A stretch of 64,000 nt of DNA from Nitrospira sp. GTDB lineage: Bacteria > Nitrospirota > Nitrospiria > Nitrospirales > Nitrospiraceae. The stretch lies in contig VOPT01000051.1 of NCBI GenBank assembly GCA_009594865.1, positions 1 through 64,000 on the forward strand, read 5' to 3'. The notes under the pieces are model-generated. The model had not been told where the DNA came from, made no database searches, and was given only the letters and a program-made list of their open reading frames with translations. The translations under genes were made by a program, and so were the position numbers. Below, piece by piece: positions 10,520 through 20,010 of this stretch; the first letter of the stretch is position 1; the number at the start of each line of letters is the position of its first letter.

Positions 10520-11770
10520 ATGAAATATTTGATCCTGCATGCCGACGGGATGGCAGACCTTGCCTGTGCCGAACTCGGTGGGAGCACCCCGCTTCAGGCG
10601 GCCAAGACCCCCTTTCTCGACCAAATCGCCCAACGCGGCGAAGTAGGGCTCTTGAGCCTTCCTTCCGATGCGGGAACGGCGGGCAGTGATGTCACCGGTG
10701 TCGCCGTTCTGGGATATGATCCCAAGAAGTACTATCCGGGCCCAGGTCCTCTGGAGGCCGCGGGCCTCGGGGTGACGGTGGGTGACCAGGACGTCGTGTT
10801 CCGTTGCACGATGGTCACGGTGCGGGGCGAGTCCGCCTCCGGCGGAAAAGACCGGGCGGCCGACATCAAGAAGTTGGGACCGCATGTGGTCATGGAAGAT
10901 GCGACGGCCGGGCTCATCGAGACGGAACAGGCCCGTGAGTTAGTTGAAGCCGTCAACGAACAGCTGGGATCGGAGAGCATTCAATTTTACCCTGGCTCAG
11001 GTCATCGACATTTAATGGTGTGGGTCGGAGGAAAATCGCGCGCGACCTGTGTCGACCCTCAGCAGCTCGTCGGCCACTCGATTGCCGAGGCGTTGCCGTC
11101 CGGTGATGGCGCCGATGTCCTACGAAAAATCATGGACGCGTCCTTTTTTATTCTGCGCGATCATCCGGTCAATGAGGAGCGCGAACAAGAAGGACTGAAG
11201 CCGGCGAATTGTCTGTGGTTGTGGGGGCAGGGGCGCGCTCCATTGTGGCCCCCATTGCCGGAACGGTATCAGGTCTCGGGAGTCGTGGTATCGGCCAGTG
11301 ACGTGCACCGCGGCGTCGGTCTGTGCGCCGGATTGGATGCGGCTGAGCTGCCGGCTGATAGTGGCGATGAATCAGAAGCGTTTGCTGACTGTGTAAAGGC
11401 CGTCGTCCACGAGTTGACGAAGAAAGATTTCGTCTATCTCCATGCCGGTCTATCGGATGATGTGCTGCACGCGACCAATGTTCAACACAAGGTGCAGGCG
11501 ATTGAACGCTTCGATGCCCAGGTGATCGGGCCGATTCTTGCGGCTCTGGCGAAGTATCCGGCTTACCGTCTGCTCGTGGTATGCGATCCCGGTCTGGCAA
11601 AGGGGCAGGGGGCAGACGCCCCGCCGATTTTGTATGCCTTATGCGACGGTGCCGCCCAACCATCGGCTGGCTCATCAACCCGCTTTCATGAACAGGACAA
11701 GACCATCGCCGGATCTGCACCTCGCGATGCCACGAAACTCATGATGCGATTATTTCCTCGAGGAGCATAA
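10520..11770 (+). CDS. ApgM-like alkaline-phosphatase-superfamily enzyme, candidate homoserine kinase
   Basis: The 416-residue protein belongs to the archaeal-type cofactor-independent phosphoglycerate mutase (ApgM) group. The N-terminal metal-binding Asp is in LHADGMADL (D9). The nucleophile region is [14 protein letters not shown] (G55-S56-D57), followed by a [15 protein letters not shown] segment and a long C-terminal metal-binding region. Members of this group in threonine operons of genomes without thrB have been proposed as non-orthologous homoserine kinases (TIGRFAM 'proposed homoserine kinase'). The position between thrC and lysC fits that; phosphoglycerate mutase activity remains the alternative. 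Confidence 0.85.
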   Translation: MKYLILHADGMADLACAELGGSTPLQAAKTPFLDQIAQRGEVGLLSLPSDAGTAGSDVTGVAVLGYDPKKYYPGPGPLEAAGLGVTVGDQDVVFRCTMVTVRGESASGGKDRAADIKKLGPHVVMEDATAGLIETEQARELVEAVNEQLGSESIQFYPGSGHRHLMVWVGGKSRATCVDPQQLVGHSIAEALPSGDGADVLRKIMDASFFILRDHPVNEEREQEGLKPANCLWLWGQGRAPLWPPLPERYQVSGVVVSASDVHRGVGLCAGLDAAELPADSGDESEAFADCVKAVVHELTKKDFVYLHAGLSDDVLHATNVQHKVQAIERFDAQVIGPILAALAKYPAYRLLVVCDPGLAKGQGADAPPILYALCDGAAQPSAGSSTRFHEQDKTIAGSAPRDATKLMMRLFPRGA

Positions 11771-11775
11771 GGGTT

Positions 11776-13011
11776 GTGGCACTGATCGTTCAAAAATACG
11801 GCGGCACGTCGGTCGGGAACATTGAGCGGATCCATCGCGTCGCCGAACGGGTCGAGCGTGCGCAAAAAGACGGGCATCAGGTCGTCGTGGTGTTATCGGC
11901 CATGAGCGGGGAAACGGATCGATTGCTCAAGCTGGCGCATGAAGCGACCCACTCCCCGGATGAGCGTGAACTGGACATGCTACTCTCGACGGGCGAGCGG
12001 GTCACCATCGCCTTGTTGGCCATGGAGCTTCGCGGGCGAGGAGTGAATGCGCGATCGTTCACGGGCCGGCAGGTCGGCATTCATACGGACAGCGCTCATA
12101 CCAAGGCGAGAATTTCCCGCGTGACGGCCGAACGGATCAAGGACGCCCTCGCTGCAGGAGTCATCCCGGTGGTCGCGGGATTTCAGGGCATCAACGCCAG
12201 CTCGGATGTGACGACCTTGGGGCGGGGAGGGTCCGATTTGACCGCTGTCGCGTTGGCTGCGGCACTCAAGGCAGATCGCTGCATTATCTATACGGACGTC
12301 GATGGGGTGTACACCGCCGACCCCAACATTGTGCCGGCCGCGCGTCGCCTCGATAAGATTTCATACGAAGAGATGCTGGAAATGGCGAGTCTGGGCGCCA
12401 AGGTGTTGCAGAGCCGCTCCGTCGAATTTGCCGCGAAATATTCCGTTCCGGTGGAAGTCAATTCCAGCTTCAAAGAAGGAAAGGGAACGCTCGTGACACG
12501 TGAAGATGCCGATATGGAAGGGGTCATGGTGTCCGGTGTGACGGGAGACCGCAATCAAGCCAAGCTTACGATTGTCGGTGTGCCGGATCGTCCGGGTATT
12601 GCCGCGCGTGTATTTGGAGCCGTGGCGAACGCCAACATCGTGGTGGATATGATCATCCAAAACGTCAGCCAGGCATCGATGACCGATATCTCCTTCACGG
12701 TGCCGAAGCCGGACTTGCGCAACGCCGTCGATCTCGTGCAGCGGTTGTCTCAGGAAATCGGTGCGCGGTCGGTGGCTGTGACCGAGTCTATTGCCAAGGT
12801 GTCTTTGATCGGAGTCGGCATGCGATCCCACTCCGGAGTCGCGGCGAAAATGTTCGAGGTGCTGTCGCGCGAAGGCGTCAATATCATGATGATCAGCACA
12901 TCGGAAATCAAAATCTCCTGTGTCATCGAGGAAAAGTATTTGGAATTGGCCATGCGCACGCTGCATACGGCGTTTGGTCTGGATCGCGTGTCGGCGCCGG
13001 CCTTAGGCTAA
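11776..13011 (+). CDS. lysC: Aspartate kinase
   Basis: LysC phosphorylates aspartate, the committed step toward lysine, threonine, methionine and diaminopimelate. The 411 residues start at a GTG, 5 bases after the previous stop, with AGGAG at 11761-11765. The amino acid kinase domain opens with [10 protein letters not shown] and includes [20 protein letters not shown] and the nucleotide loop [12 protein letters not shown]. Two C-terminal ACT domains (from about residue 265) carry feedback control, with [13 protein letters not shown] in the first. This is the usual monofunctional, regulated form. It is the last gene of the operon that begins with alaC. Confidence 0.97.
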   Translation: MALIVQKYGGTSVGNIERIHRVAERVERAQKDGHQVVVVLSAMSGETDRLLKLAHEATHSPDERELDMLLSTGERVTIALLAMELRGRGVNARSFTGRQVGIHTDSAHTKARISRVTAERIKDALAAGVIPVVAGFQGINASSDVTTLGRGGSDLTAVALAAALKADRCIIYTDVDGVYTADPNIVPAARRLDKISYEEMLEMASLGAKVLQSRSVEFAAKYSVPVEVNSSFKEGKGTLVTREDADMEGVMVSGVTGDRNQAKLTIVGVPDRPGIAARVFGAVANANIVVDMIIQNVSQASMTDISFTVPKPDLRNAVDLVQRLSQEIGARSVAVTESIAKVSLIGVGMRSHSGVAAKMFEVLSREGVNIMMISTSEIKISCVIEEKYLELAMRTLHTAFGLDRVSAPALG

Positions 13012-13086
13012 TCGCCGGAAAGAGAAACGTCCCTGGGCGAGCGATTTCCTCGACCCGTCACGAAGCGCCGCCTGACTCTCACATCT

Positions 13087-14730
13087 ATGAAACGTCGAAC
13101 AACAGCATCACGTCGGTCTCCTGCTGCGGACTCCACCAGCGTGCCGACGCTCACCGCCGCGCAAGCCTCCGCATTGGAGATCTACGATACGACGTTGCGG
13201 GATGGGGCCCAGGCGGAGGACGTCAGCTTCTCCGTCGAGGATAAGCTTCGCGTCGCGCATCAGCTCGATGAACTTGGTGTGCATTTCATCGAGGGCGGAT
13301 GGCCCGGAGCGAATCCCAAGGACATTGAGTTCTTCCGACAGATCAAAACCATGCCGTTTCGGAATGCGACGGTTGTCGCGTTCGGCTCGACGCGGAAAGC
13401 CAGCAATCCGGTCCGGAAAGACAAAAATCTGCAGGCGCTTCTGGAGTCCGGTACCCCGACCATCACGCTCTTCGGCAAAAGTTGGTCGTTCCAGGTGACG
13501 GATGCATTGGGCATTGCGCTCGCCAAGAATTTGGAACTCATCGAAGACTCCATTCATTATCTGCGTTCCAAAGATCGGCGCGTCTTCTATGACGCGGAAC
13601 ATTTTTTCGACGGGTATAAGGCCAACCCCGAGTATGCGTTGCAGACCATTCGTCGTGCCATTGCCGGTGGTGCCGAGCGGGTCATTCTGTGCGACACGAA
13701 CGGCGGTACCATGCCGTGGGAAATTCGGGAAATCTGCCGAGTGGTGAAGCAGGAATGCCCGGTCCCCTTGGGCATCCATGCCCACAATGACAGCGAAATG
13801 GCCGTGGCCAATTCGCTGGTCGCCGTGGAGTCCGGGATTCTTCAGGTGCAGGGCACGATCAACGGCATCGGCGAGCGGTGCGGCAATGCCAATCTCTGCT
13901 CCATCATCCCGAACTTGCAATTGAAAATGCAGCGGCCGGCTCTGGGAAACAAACTGACCAGACTGAAAGATGTCTCGGGATTTGTGACGGAGATCGCCAA
14001 TTTGATGCCCAATAAACGGCAGCCCTATGTGGGGGATGCCGCGTTTGCGCACAAAGGTGGCGTGCACATTCATGCCGTCCTCAAGAATGCGGCGACCTAC
14101 GAACACATCGATCCCGCTGTCGTCGGGAATCGTCGACGGATCCTGGTCTCCGATTATGCGGGCCGCAGCGGATTGATGGAAAAGGTCGAGGCCTACGGGA
14201 TTTCGTTGACTAAAAATCATGCGAAACTGCAGGAACTCGTCGAGACGCTGAAGGAGCGTGAAAGTCAGGGGTATCAATTCGAAGGCGCCGAAGGGTCGTT
14301 TGAATTGTTGATGCGTAAAGCGATGGGGAACCATCGTCCGTCTTTTCAGTTGCTGGGTTTCCGGGTGATCGTCGAAAAGAAGCAGGAACACGGGCTTCTG
14401 TTGTCGGAAGCGACGGTCATGGTGAAGGTCGGCGAGGTGGTCGAACATACCGCGGCGGTGGGTGCCGGACCGGTCAATGCGCTCGACCATGCGTTACGGA
14501 AAGCCCTGGAGAAATTTTACCCGCAGCTTCGCGAAGTCAAACTGCTCGACTACAAGGTGCGCGTGTTGTCTGCAGACAAGGGGACGGAATCGAAGGTGCG
14601 TGTCCTGATTGAATCGGGGGATCAGAAAGACAAGTGGGGGACGGTCGGGGTCTCCGAAAATATCATGGAAGCCAGTTGGCAGGCGCTGGCGGACAGCATC
14701 GAGTACAAATTGCTCCTAGCCGGTCGCTGA
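13087..14730 (+). CDS. cimA: (R)-Citramalate synthase
   Basis: CimA condenses pyruvate with acetyl-CoA to citramalate, opening the threonine-independent route to isoleucine. The 547-residue protein has an HMGL-like TIM barrel with YDTTLRDGAQAEDVSFS, DAEHFFDGYKANPEYA, LCDTNGGTMPWEI, the metal-binding HAHNDSEMAVANS and GTINGIGERCGNANL. A C-terminal LeuA-type regulatory domain (about 400-547) follows. The DGAQAEDVSFS form and overall length fit the long CimA group rather than 2-isopropylmalate synthase. It follows lysC by 75 bases and may be co-transcribed. Confidence 0.94.
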   Translation: MKRRTTASRRSPAADSTSVPTLTAAQASALEIYDTTLRDGAQAEDVSFSVEDKLRVAHQLDELGVHFIEGGWPGANPKDIEFFRQIKTMPFRNATVVAFGSTRKASNPVRKDKNLQALLESGTPTITLFGKSWSFQVTDALGIALAKNLELIEDSIHYLRSKDRRVFYDAEHFFDGYKANPEYALQTIRRAIAGGAERVILCDTNGGTMPWEIREICRVVKQECPVPLGIHAHNDSEMAVANSLVAVESGILQVQGTINGIGERCGNANLCSIIPNLQLKMQRPALGNKLTRLKDVSGFVTEIANLMPNKRQPYVGDAAFAHKGGVHIHAVLKNAATYEHIDPAVVGNRRRILVSDYAGRSGLMEKVEAYGISLTKNHAKLQELVETLKERESQGYQFEGAEGSFELLMRKAMGNHRPSFQLLGFRVIVEKKQEHGLLLSEATVMVKVGEVVEHTAAVGAGPVNALDHALRKALEKFYPQLREVKLLDYKVRVLSADKGTESKVRVLIESGDQKDKWGTVGVSENIMEASWQALADSIEYKLLLAGR

Positions 14731-14763
14731 CGCTGTTTATCCTCCATTGGGCACATATAATCC

Positions 14764-14792
14764 TTGACAGGCCAGATAACCTCACGTAACTT
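14764..14792 (+). promoter_or_regulatory. Possible sigma70 promoter for ihfA
   Basis: A perfect TTGACA -35 box lies at 14764-14769. The best-placed -10 after a 17-base spacer is TAACTT (14787-14792), which matches only three of six positions. Transcription would start near 14799, about 77 bases before the ihfA ATG. No terminator was seen between cimA and this site, so read-through is also possible. Confidence 0.4.
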
Positions 14793-14875
14793 ATGGGGAA
14801 ATTCTTTGTCTTGGACGCTCGACACCAAGAAGCACTTCCTAAGGAACGACTCTAGTGGATGGCGGGGGGAAAGGC

Positions 14876-15151
14876 ATGAGAAAGGCGGATATCGCGAACG
14901 AAATCTTCAAGCAGGTTGGAGTGTCTAAAAACGATGCAGCTGATATCGTCGAACTCGTGCTCAATCTGCTGAAGGGAGTGCTGCAGAAGGGTGATGCAGT
15001 CAAAATTGCAGGATTTGGGAATTTTGTCGTTCGAAGTAAAGGGGCCCGTAAAGGACGGAATCCACGAACCGGTGAAGAAATCGGCATTACCCCCCGTCGC
15101 GTGGTGACGTTTCGGCCGAGTCAGGTCTTTAAAAAGTACGTGAATTCCTAG
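14876..15151 (+). CDS. ihfA: Integration host factor alpha / HU-family DNA-binding protein
   Basis: This 91-residue histone-like DNA-bending protein begins MRKADIANEIFKQVG. The family signature GFGNFVVRSKGARKGRNPRTGEEI is visible, including the beta-arm Pro that intercalates into DNA. I chose the ATG at 14876 over the GTG at 14855 because a purine-rich site (GGGGGGAAAGG) lies just upstream and the next residues match the family start. The adjacent MerR-type gene fits the common ihfA-merR pair, and this supports IHF-alpha rather than HU. IHF partners are also relevant to sigma54-dependent promoters. Confidence 0.92.
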   Translation: MRKADIANEIFKQVGVSKNDAADIVELVLNLLKGVLQKGDAVKIAGFGNFVVRSKGARKGRNPRTGEEIGITPRRVVTFRPSQVFKKYVNS

Positions 15152-15192
15152 TCGCCACCTTGCCACGAGCACACGCAGCATGAGACACGGTC

Positions 15193-15546
15193 ATGGGGAA
15201 TGATCCCAGACTGGGAAGTAAGGTGTTTTATAAGATCGGCGAAGTCAGCAAGATTTCTAAATTGCCGGCTTATGTCTTGCGGTTCTGGGAGTCGGAGTTT
15301 AGCTTCCTGAGGCCCAAGAAAAGCCGCGGCAATCAGCGACTGTATGTGCAACGCGATGTGGATACGGTGCTGGAGATTAAACGCATGCTCTATGATGAAG
15401 GGCATACGCTGGCCGGAGTGAAGCGGTACTGGGCTCGTCGAGGACGGGCAACCGTCAAAAAGAGCGGGTCGCGGAAAGAACTGGCACAACGGGTCAGGGG
15501 CGATCTCCAGGCGATCATCCGGATGATCGATTCACATTCAGCGTGA
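15193..15546 (+). CDS. MerR-family transcriptional regulator
   Basis: This 117-residue protein has an N-terminal MerR winged helix ([24 protein letters not shown], then the NQRLY turn and [25 protein letters not shown]). A basic tail and a short C-terminal helix follow. There is no effector-binding domain or metal-binding cysteine. It belongs to the short MerR group that follows ihfA in many Gram-negative genomes; its target is unknown. It lies 41 bases after ihfA and 62 before tRNA-Pro. Confidence 0.9.
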   Translation: MGNDPRLGSKVFYKIGEVSKISKLPAYVLRFWESEFSFLRPKKSRGNQRLYVQRDVDTVLEIKRMLYDEGHTLAGVKRYWARRGRATVKKSGSRKELAQRVRGDLQAIIRMIDSHSA

Positions 15547-15608
15547 CGTGTTCCGGTGATGCGGGCGGCTGCGTCCAACCGTGTGGGTAACATCGATGTC
15601 GGTCGTGT

Positions 15609-15685
15609 CGGGGCGTAGCGCAGCCCGGTAGCGCACTCGCTTGGGGTGCGAGGGGTCGTGGGTTCAAATCCCGCCGCCCCGACCA
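15609..15685 (+). tRNA. tRNA-Pro (anticodon GGG)
   Basis: The acceptor arms CGGGGCG and CGCCCCG pair over seven bases, with the discriminator base A and an encoded CCA at the 3' end. The D-loop has GGTAGCGC, the anticodon stem CTCGC/GCGAG holds the loop TTGGGGT, and the T-loop has GGTTCAAATCC. The middle loop bases GGG read CCC and CCU proline codons. The 77-base length is normal and no intron is present. Confidence 0.97.
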
Positions 15686-15820
15686 TCGGCACGATGTAGT
15701 CCATCACGTACTGTCCAACCATCTTCGCCTATCTGTGAACCTTCTTGCCTTCCCACCCCTCGTGAGTCAACGGGTTCAGTCCTCTCCCTTCCCGGTGAAT
15801 TCCATGCAGAAGGAGTGTCT

Positions 15821-16636
15821 GTGGCGCGCGTACGGATTCTAGTCACCAACGACGATGGAATTGCGTCTCCCGGTATTCATGCCGTGGCGGCTGCCCTCGG
15901 CGCGCTGGGAGAGGTGTGGATTGTCGCCCCCGACCGTGAACGAACCGCCGTGGGACATGCGGTGACCTTGCACAAGCCGCTCCGCATTACCAAAATGGCG
16001 CCACGCGTGTTTATGGTGAACGGAACTCCCGTGGATTGTGTCAATCTTGCCTTGGTGAAAATCTTGCCGGGACCGCCGGCGATGATCCTCTCGGGAATCA
16101 ATCGCGGCGTCAATCTCGGCGATGACGTCATGTATTCCGGCACTGTGTCAGGCGCCCTGGAAGGGACAATTCTCGGCATTCCGTCGGTAGCGGTGTCGCA
16201 GGAAGGCGGGGAGACGTTCCGGTTCGAGGTGGGGGCGCGGTATGCGGCCCGAGTGGCTGCGGAAGTGTTGCAGCACGGGTTGCCGGCGGAAACCATTTTG
16301 AATGTGAACATTCCCGATGTCCCGTTGCGCTCCATTCAAGGCGTCAAGGTCACGTGCTTGAGTCGGCGCCGTTTCAACAATCCCATTGTCGAGAAAGTGG
16401 ATCCGAGAGGGCGCAAATATTACTGGATTGCGGGAACCCGTCAATCGTGGAGTCGTCAGCAAGACGCCGACCATGAAGCCTTGGAGCGCCGCATGGTGTC
16501 TGTGACGCCGATCCATCTCGATACGACCCATCACGCTATGCTGGAGCATTTTCGAGCTTGGGAACAGCCGCTCTCCAAACCGCCTGCGACTGGGAGTGTG
16601 GCCAGAGGGCGTTCATCTAGGAGGTCTCGCGCGTGA
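15821..16636 (+). CDS. surE: 5'/3'-nucleotidase SurE
   Basis: SurE is a metal-dependent survival nucleotidase that dephosphorylates nucleoside monophosphates. The 271-residue protein shows the metal site TNDDG (N10-D11-D12) and SGINRGVNLGDDVMYSGTVSGA with its conserved Asn and Ser. I placed the start at GTG 15821, preceded by AGGAG at 15811-15815. The frame extends 60 codons further upstream, but that part reads through the tRNA-Pro gene and has no family match. The C-terminal 20 residues are Arg/Ser rich and look dispensable. The stop overlaps the next gene (GTGA). Confidence 0.95.
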   Translation: MARVRILVTNDDGIASPGIHAVAAALGALGEVWIVAPDRERTAVGHAVTLHKPLRITKMAPRVFMVNGTPVDCVNLALVKILPGPPAMILSGINRGVNLGDDVMYSGTVSGALEGTILGIPSVAVSQEGGETFRFEVGARYAARVAAEVLQHGLPAETILNVNIPDVPLRSIQGVKVTCLSRRRFNNPIVEKVDPRGRKYYWIAGTRQSWSRQQDADHEALERRMVSVTPIHLDTTHHAMLEHFRAWEQPLSKPPATGSVARGRSSRRSRA

Positions 16637-17271
16637 GCGGACTGATCGAGTGGTTGATCGAGGTGCTGGGCCGATTCGTCATTGCGACGATTTCTACGTT
16701 TGGCTATACCGGCATCGTGATCACGATGGCGATCGAAAGTGCCTGCATCCCCCTGCCAAGTGAAATCATTATGCCATTCTCCGGGTACTTGGTATTCACC
16801 GGCCAGTTTTCGATTGTGGGTGTGACGCTGGCCGGCGCCATTGGGAATGTGCTTGGCTCATTGGTCGCCTACTATGTCGGGGTCTGGGGCGGGCGGCCAT
16901 TTGTCGAGCGGTACGGCCGGTACTTTCTCGTGTCTCAACATGATATGGAGCTGGCCGACCGCTGGTTTGCGAAACATGGAGAGGCGGCGGTATTGATCGG
17001 CCGACTGTTGCCGGTTGTACGGACGTTTATCTCGCTCCCGGCGGGAATTGCGCGCATGGACGTCAAAAAGTTCGTGCTCTATTCATTTATTGGGGCGGTG
17101 CCCTTCTGTTATGCGCTCGCCTATGTGGGAGTGAAGATGGGGGAGCATTGGAATGAACTGCACCAGTATTTTCATCACGCGGATCTGGTGATCGGGGTGT
17201 TGTTGGCCGCGGGCCTCGGCTATTTCCTCTGGTCCCATTGGCCTAAGCGCCGCCCGTCTATGGAGTCATGA
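16633..17271 (+). CDS. DedA-family membrane protein
   Basis: This 212-residue protein has several membrane segments and the hallmarks of the DedA/SNARE-associated superfamily: an acidic residue in ITMAIESACIPLPSEIIMP, the GxxxG-type helix AGAIGNVLGSLVAYYVG, and the conserved R in IGRLLPVVRTFISLPAG. DedA proteins translocate lipids such as undecaprenyl phosphate or phospholipids and keep membrane potential normal; which lipid applies here is unknown. It starts at a GTG overlapping the surE stop, and cysS follows after 6 bases. Confidence 0.93.
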   Translation: MSGLIEWLIEVLGRFVIATISTFGYTGIVITMAIESACIPLPSEIIMPFSGYLVFTGQFSIVGVTLAGAIGNVLGSLVAYYVGVWGGRPFVERYGRYFLVSQHDMELADRWFAKHGEAAVLIGRLLPVVRTFISLPAGIARMDVKKFVLYSFIGAVPFCYALAYVGVKMGEHWNELHQYFHHADLVIGVLLAAGLGYFLWSHWPKRRPSMES

Positions 17272-17277
17272 CGCCTC

Positions 17278-18738
17278 ATGTTGCGTATCTATAATACATT
17301 GACCGGAAGCAAGGAACCGTTCGAGCCGATGGTGCCAGGAACAGTCCGCATGTACGTCTGCGGGGTGACGGTCTACGACTACTGTCATATCGGGCATGCC
17401 CGTAGCGCGTTGGTCTTTGATGTGCTGCGACGCTATTTGGAATACACCGGCTTTGCCGTGGAATTTGCCAAGAACTTCACCGATGTGGATGACAAAATCA
17501 TCAAGCGGGCGAATGAGCAGGGAGTCAGTTGTGACCGCATCACGGCGACCTACATCAAGGCCTACTACGACGACATGGACAGGCTCGGCGTTCGACGGGC
17601 CACGCTTGAGCCCAAGGCCACCGAGCACATGGCCGACATTGTCGCCCTGGTCGAGACCTTAGTGGCTAAAGGCATGGCCTATCGCGTCGATGGAGACGTC
17701 TATTTCCAAGTCGACCGGTATCCCGTGTATGGTCGCCTTTCCAAACGAAAGATCGAAGATTTACAGGCCGGCGCCCGGGTGGATGTGGACGAGCGCAAAC
17801 GTCACCCCATGGATTTTGCCCTCTGGAAAGGGAGTAAACCCGGTGAACCGTCATGGGACAGCCCATGGGGGCCGGGTCGACCTGGCTGGCATATCGAATG
17901 TTCGGCGATGGCGATGCGGCATCTCGGTGAAACGTTCGACATTCACGGCGGCGGCATGGATCTCATTTTCCCGCATCATGAAAACGAGATTGCCCAATCA
18001 TGCGGTGCGACCGGCAAAGAATTCGCGCGCTATTGGGTGCACAACGGCTTTGTGCAGATCAACCACGAGAAGATGTCCAAGTCGTTGGGCAACTTCTTTA
18101 CCATTCGCGAAATCTTTGACAAATCTGAATGGCCTGATGCCGTCACCGGCGAGATGTTGCGATACTTTCTGCTGTCTACGCACTACCGCAGCCCGTTGGA
18201 CTTTTCCGATCACAGCGTAGCGGAAGCCAAAAACGCCCTCAACGGATTGTATGACCTCTTTGAGCGATTGAAGGAGCCGGCTCCTGCCCACGGCGCGGCC
18301 GATCAGCAGATGCGTGAGACCAGCATGCGAATACGGCAGGCGTTTGCCGACGCCATGGACGATGATGTGAATACGCCGAATGCGGTGGCCGCGTTACAGA
18401 AGTTGCGCGGGGAAGCGAACAAGGCACTGGATGCTGGGCTGTCCGCTGAGATGCGGCAGGCCGTGAGGGAGGAGTTTCGTTCGTTGGGCGCGGTGCTGGG
18501 GCTGTTGCAGCAGGACAGATGGCAGTTCAGTCGTCCTGGGTCGCGCGAATCCCATGGCACCGCAGCGGTCTCAGTGAACGCGCTGTCCGATGAAGAAATC
18601 GCTGACAGAATTGCCGCCCGACTGGCTGCAAAACAATCCAGGGACTATAAGCGGGCGGATCAGCTCCGAGCCGAGTTGGCGTCCCACGGTATTCTCATCG
18701 AGGACAGGCCGGATGGCACCAGCCGCTGGAAACGATAA
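17278..18738 (+). CDS. cysS: Cysteinyl-tRNA synthetase
   Basis: CysS charges tRNA-Cys. The 486-residue class I synthetase shows the zinc-ligand start of YVCGVTVYD, the HIGH-type motif CHIGHARS, ECSAMAM with the second cysteine, FPHHENEIAQS with the histidine ligands, and KMSKSLGN. A helical anticodon-binding C-terminal part ends with the typical KRADQLRAELASHGI segment. Length is normal. The 3' end overlaps the start of rlmB by 26 bases. Confidence 0.97.
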   Translation: MLRIYNTLTGSKEPFEPMVPGTVRMYVCGVTVYDYCHIGHARSALVFDVLRRYLEYTGFAVEFAKNFTDVDDKIIKRANEQGVSCDRITATYIKAYYDDMDRLGVRRATLEPKATEHMADIVALVETLVAKGMAYRVDGDVYFQVDRYPVYGRLSKRKIEDLQAGARVDVDERKRHPMDFALWKGSKPGEPSWDSPWGPGRPGWHIECSAMAMRHLGETFDIHGGGMDLIFPHHENEIAQSCGATGKEFARYWVHNGFVQINHEKMSKSLGNFFTIREIFDKSEWPDAVTGEMLRYFLLSTHYRSPLDFSDHSVAEAKNALNGLYDLFERLKEPAPAHGAADQQMRETSMRIRQAFADAMDDDVNTPNAVAALQKLRGEANKALDAGLSAEMRQAVREEFRSLGAVLGLLQQDRWQFSRPGSRESHGTAAVSVNALSDEEIADRIAARLAAKQSRDYKRADQLRAELASHGILIEDRPDGTSRWKR

Positions 18739-19483
18739 TTCGACGGAGCTGATTTACGGTCTCCATGCCGTGCGCGAAGCGCTGCGTGCCGGGTCCCGCC
18801 CTATTCAGCGGCTGCTCGTGCTCGGGACAGATCGGCAGTTCGGAGACATCGTGCGGTTGGCGAGGGAGAAGCGCATCCCCGTCTATGTCGAACCACGTGT
18901 GGCTTTCGACCGGCTTGTTCCTGTCGGCCATCATCAGGGTGTGGTCGGACTCGTCGCCGCCAAGTCCTATGCCGACCCGGACGCCATTCTGGCTTCGGTG
19001 CAGACGCCTCGCCAGACTCCTCTGTTCGTGCTGCTCGACGGCGTCGAAGATCCTCACAATCTAGGGGCGATCCTCCGAACGGCAGAAGCGTCCGGGGTAC
19101 AGGGCGTGTTCATTCCGGAACGCCGTGCGGTCGGGTTGACGAGTGTGGTGGCGAAGGCGTCAGCCGGAGCGGTGGATTATATGCCGGTCGGCAGAGTGCC
19201 CAACCTGTCGCGATGGATTGAGCGGCTGCAGCAGGCCGGTGTCTGGGTGTATGCGCTGGATGCCGGAGCGCCGAAGGTGTACACGGAACTGGATTTTCGA
19301 GGGCCGGTTGCGCTGGTGTTCGGCGGAGAAGGCAAGGGTGTCCGCCCAGGGGTTCGCAGTGCCTGCGATGATGCGGCGCACATTCCTATGTCTGGGAAGG
19401 TCAGCTCGCTCAATGTCTCGGCGTCGGCGGCCATCGTTCTGTATGAGGCTGTGCGTCAGCGTCGGGAACGAAGAGAGGGGTAG
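18713..19483 (+). CDS. rlmB: 23S rRNA 2'-O-methyltransferase RlmB (TrmH/SpoU family)
   Basis: RlmB methylates the ribose of G2251 in 23S rRNA. The 256-residue protein has an N-terminal substrate-binding domain (ELIYGLHAVREALRAG) and a C-terminal SPOUT knot. Its motifs are DGVEDPHNLGAILRTAEASG, VFGGEGKGVRPGV and MSGKVSSLNVSASAAIVLYE. I placed the start at ATG 18713, where the family N-terminus begins. The frame is open 41 codons further up inside cysS, but those residues have no match. Cotranscription with cysS is common. Confidence 0.95.
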   Translation: MAPAAGNDNSTELIYGLHAVREALRAGSRPIQRLLVLGTDRQFGDIVRLAREKRIPVYVEPRVAFDRLVPVGHHQGVVGLVAAKSYADPDAILASVQTPRQTPLFVLLDGVEDPHNLGAILRTAEASGVQGVFIPERRAVGLTSVVAKASAGAVDYMPVGRVPNLSRWIERLQQAGVWVYALDAGAPKVYTELDFRGPVALVFGGEGKGVRPGVRSACDDAAHIPMSGKVSSLNVSASAAIVLYEAVRQRRERREG

Positions 19484-19505
19484 GCCGGAACATAAAGACG
19501 GCGGT

Positions 19506-19790
19506 CTACCTCAGCTTGAGCATTTTGCCCTGAATGGCAGCCTTGAGCAGTTGGGCGGTGTTAGAGACCCGAATTTTCTTCATCATATTGGCTCGGTGCG
19601 CCTCGACGGTTTTCACGCTGATTTTGAGCCGCTGGGCGATTTCCTTGTTCTTGAAGCCAGTCCAGATCAACTCAAGGATTTCTTGTTCGCGTGTGGTGAG
19701 TGCTTCCGGGCGTCGCTTGCGCGCAGGAAGAATCGGCTCTGGTAATGAGGCTTTGGTTCGACTTTTGGTAGTTCTGGCAGCTGTCGGCAT
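19506..19790 (-). CDS. Small LuxR-type helix-turn-helix protein without receiver domain
   Basis: This 94-residue protein has a basic N-terminal leader (about 30 residues) and a complete GerE/LuxR DNA-binding domain: LTTREQEILELIWTGFKNKEIA, LKISVKTVEAHRANMMKKI, then NTAQLLKAA. No receiver or sensor domain is attached, so activity would have to be set by level, dimerisation or a partner. I took ATG 19790 as start, because the longer frame begins with TTG. It is convergent with rlmB (23-base gap) and divergent from pilD, about 220 bases away. A role in pilus gene control is possible but only from position. Confidence 0.85.
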   Translation of the reverse strand: MPTAARTTKSRTKASLPEPILPARKRRPEALTTREQEILELIWTGFKNKEIAQRLKISVKTVEAHRANMMKKIRVSNTAQLLKAAIQGKMLKLR

Positions 19791-20010
19791 GTACTTCTCG
19801 CTCCGCTTGGATAAAGGCAATGCTCAGATTGAATCTTCGAATTATCGGGCCAAAAGCGTTGTCGGATTATACGCAGTGCTCCTGGCGTTTGTAAATGAAA
19901 AGAGGCAGGTGCAGAGAGGCGAATGCATGCTCTTATTGTCTTAGGATTGTCTACGTATACTTAGAGGAAGGCCGTGAGCGTAACATGAACGAGCCGTGGC
20001 GGGAGGCTTG

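Noticed and set aside
13108-14490. Long leftward open frame (460 codons) opposite cimA
   Set aside because: It lies entirely antisense to a well-supported enzyme gene, has no family-like motif, and is His/Arg/Gly-rich as expected of an antisense frame in GC-rich DNA.
15641-15820. N-terminal 60-residue extension of SurE
   Set aside because: It would be translated from within the tRNA-Pro gene and has no SurE similarity; GTG 15821 has a good ribosome binding site.
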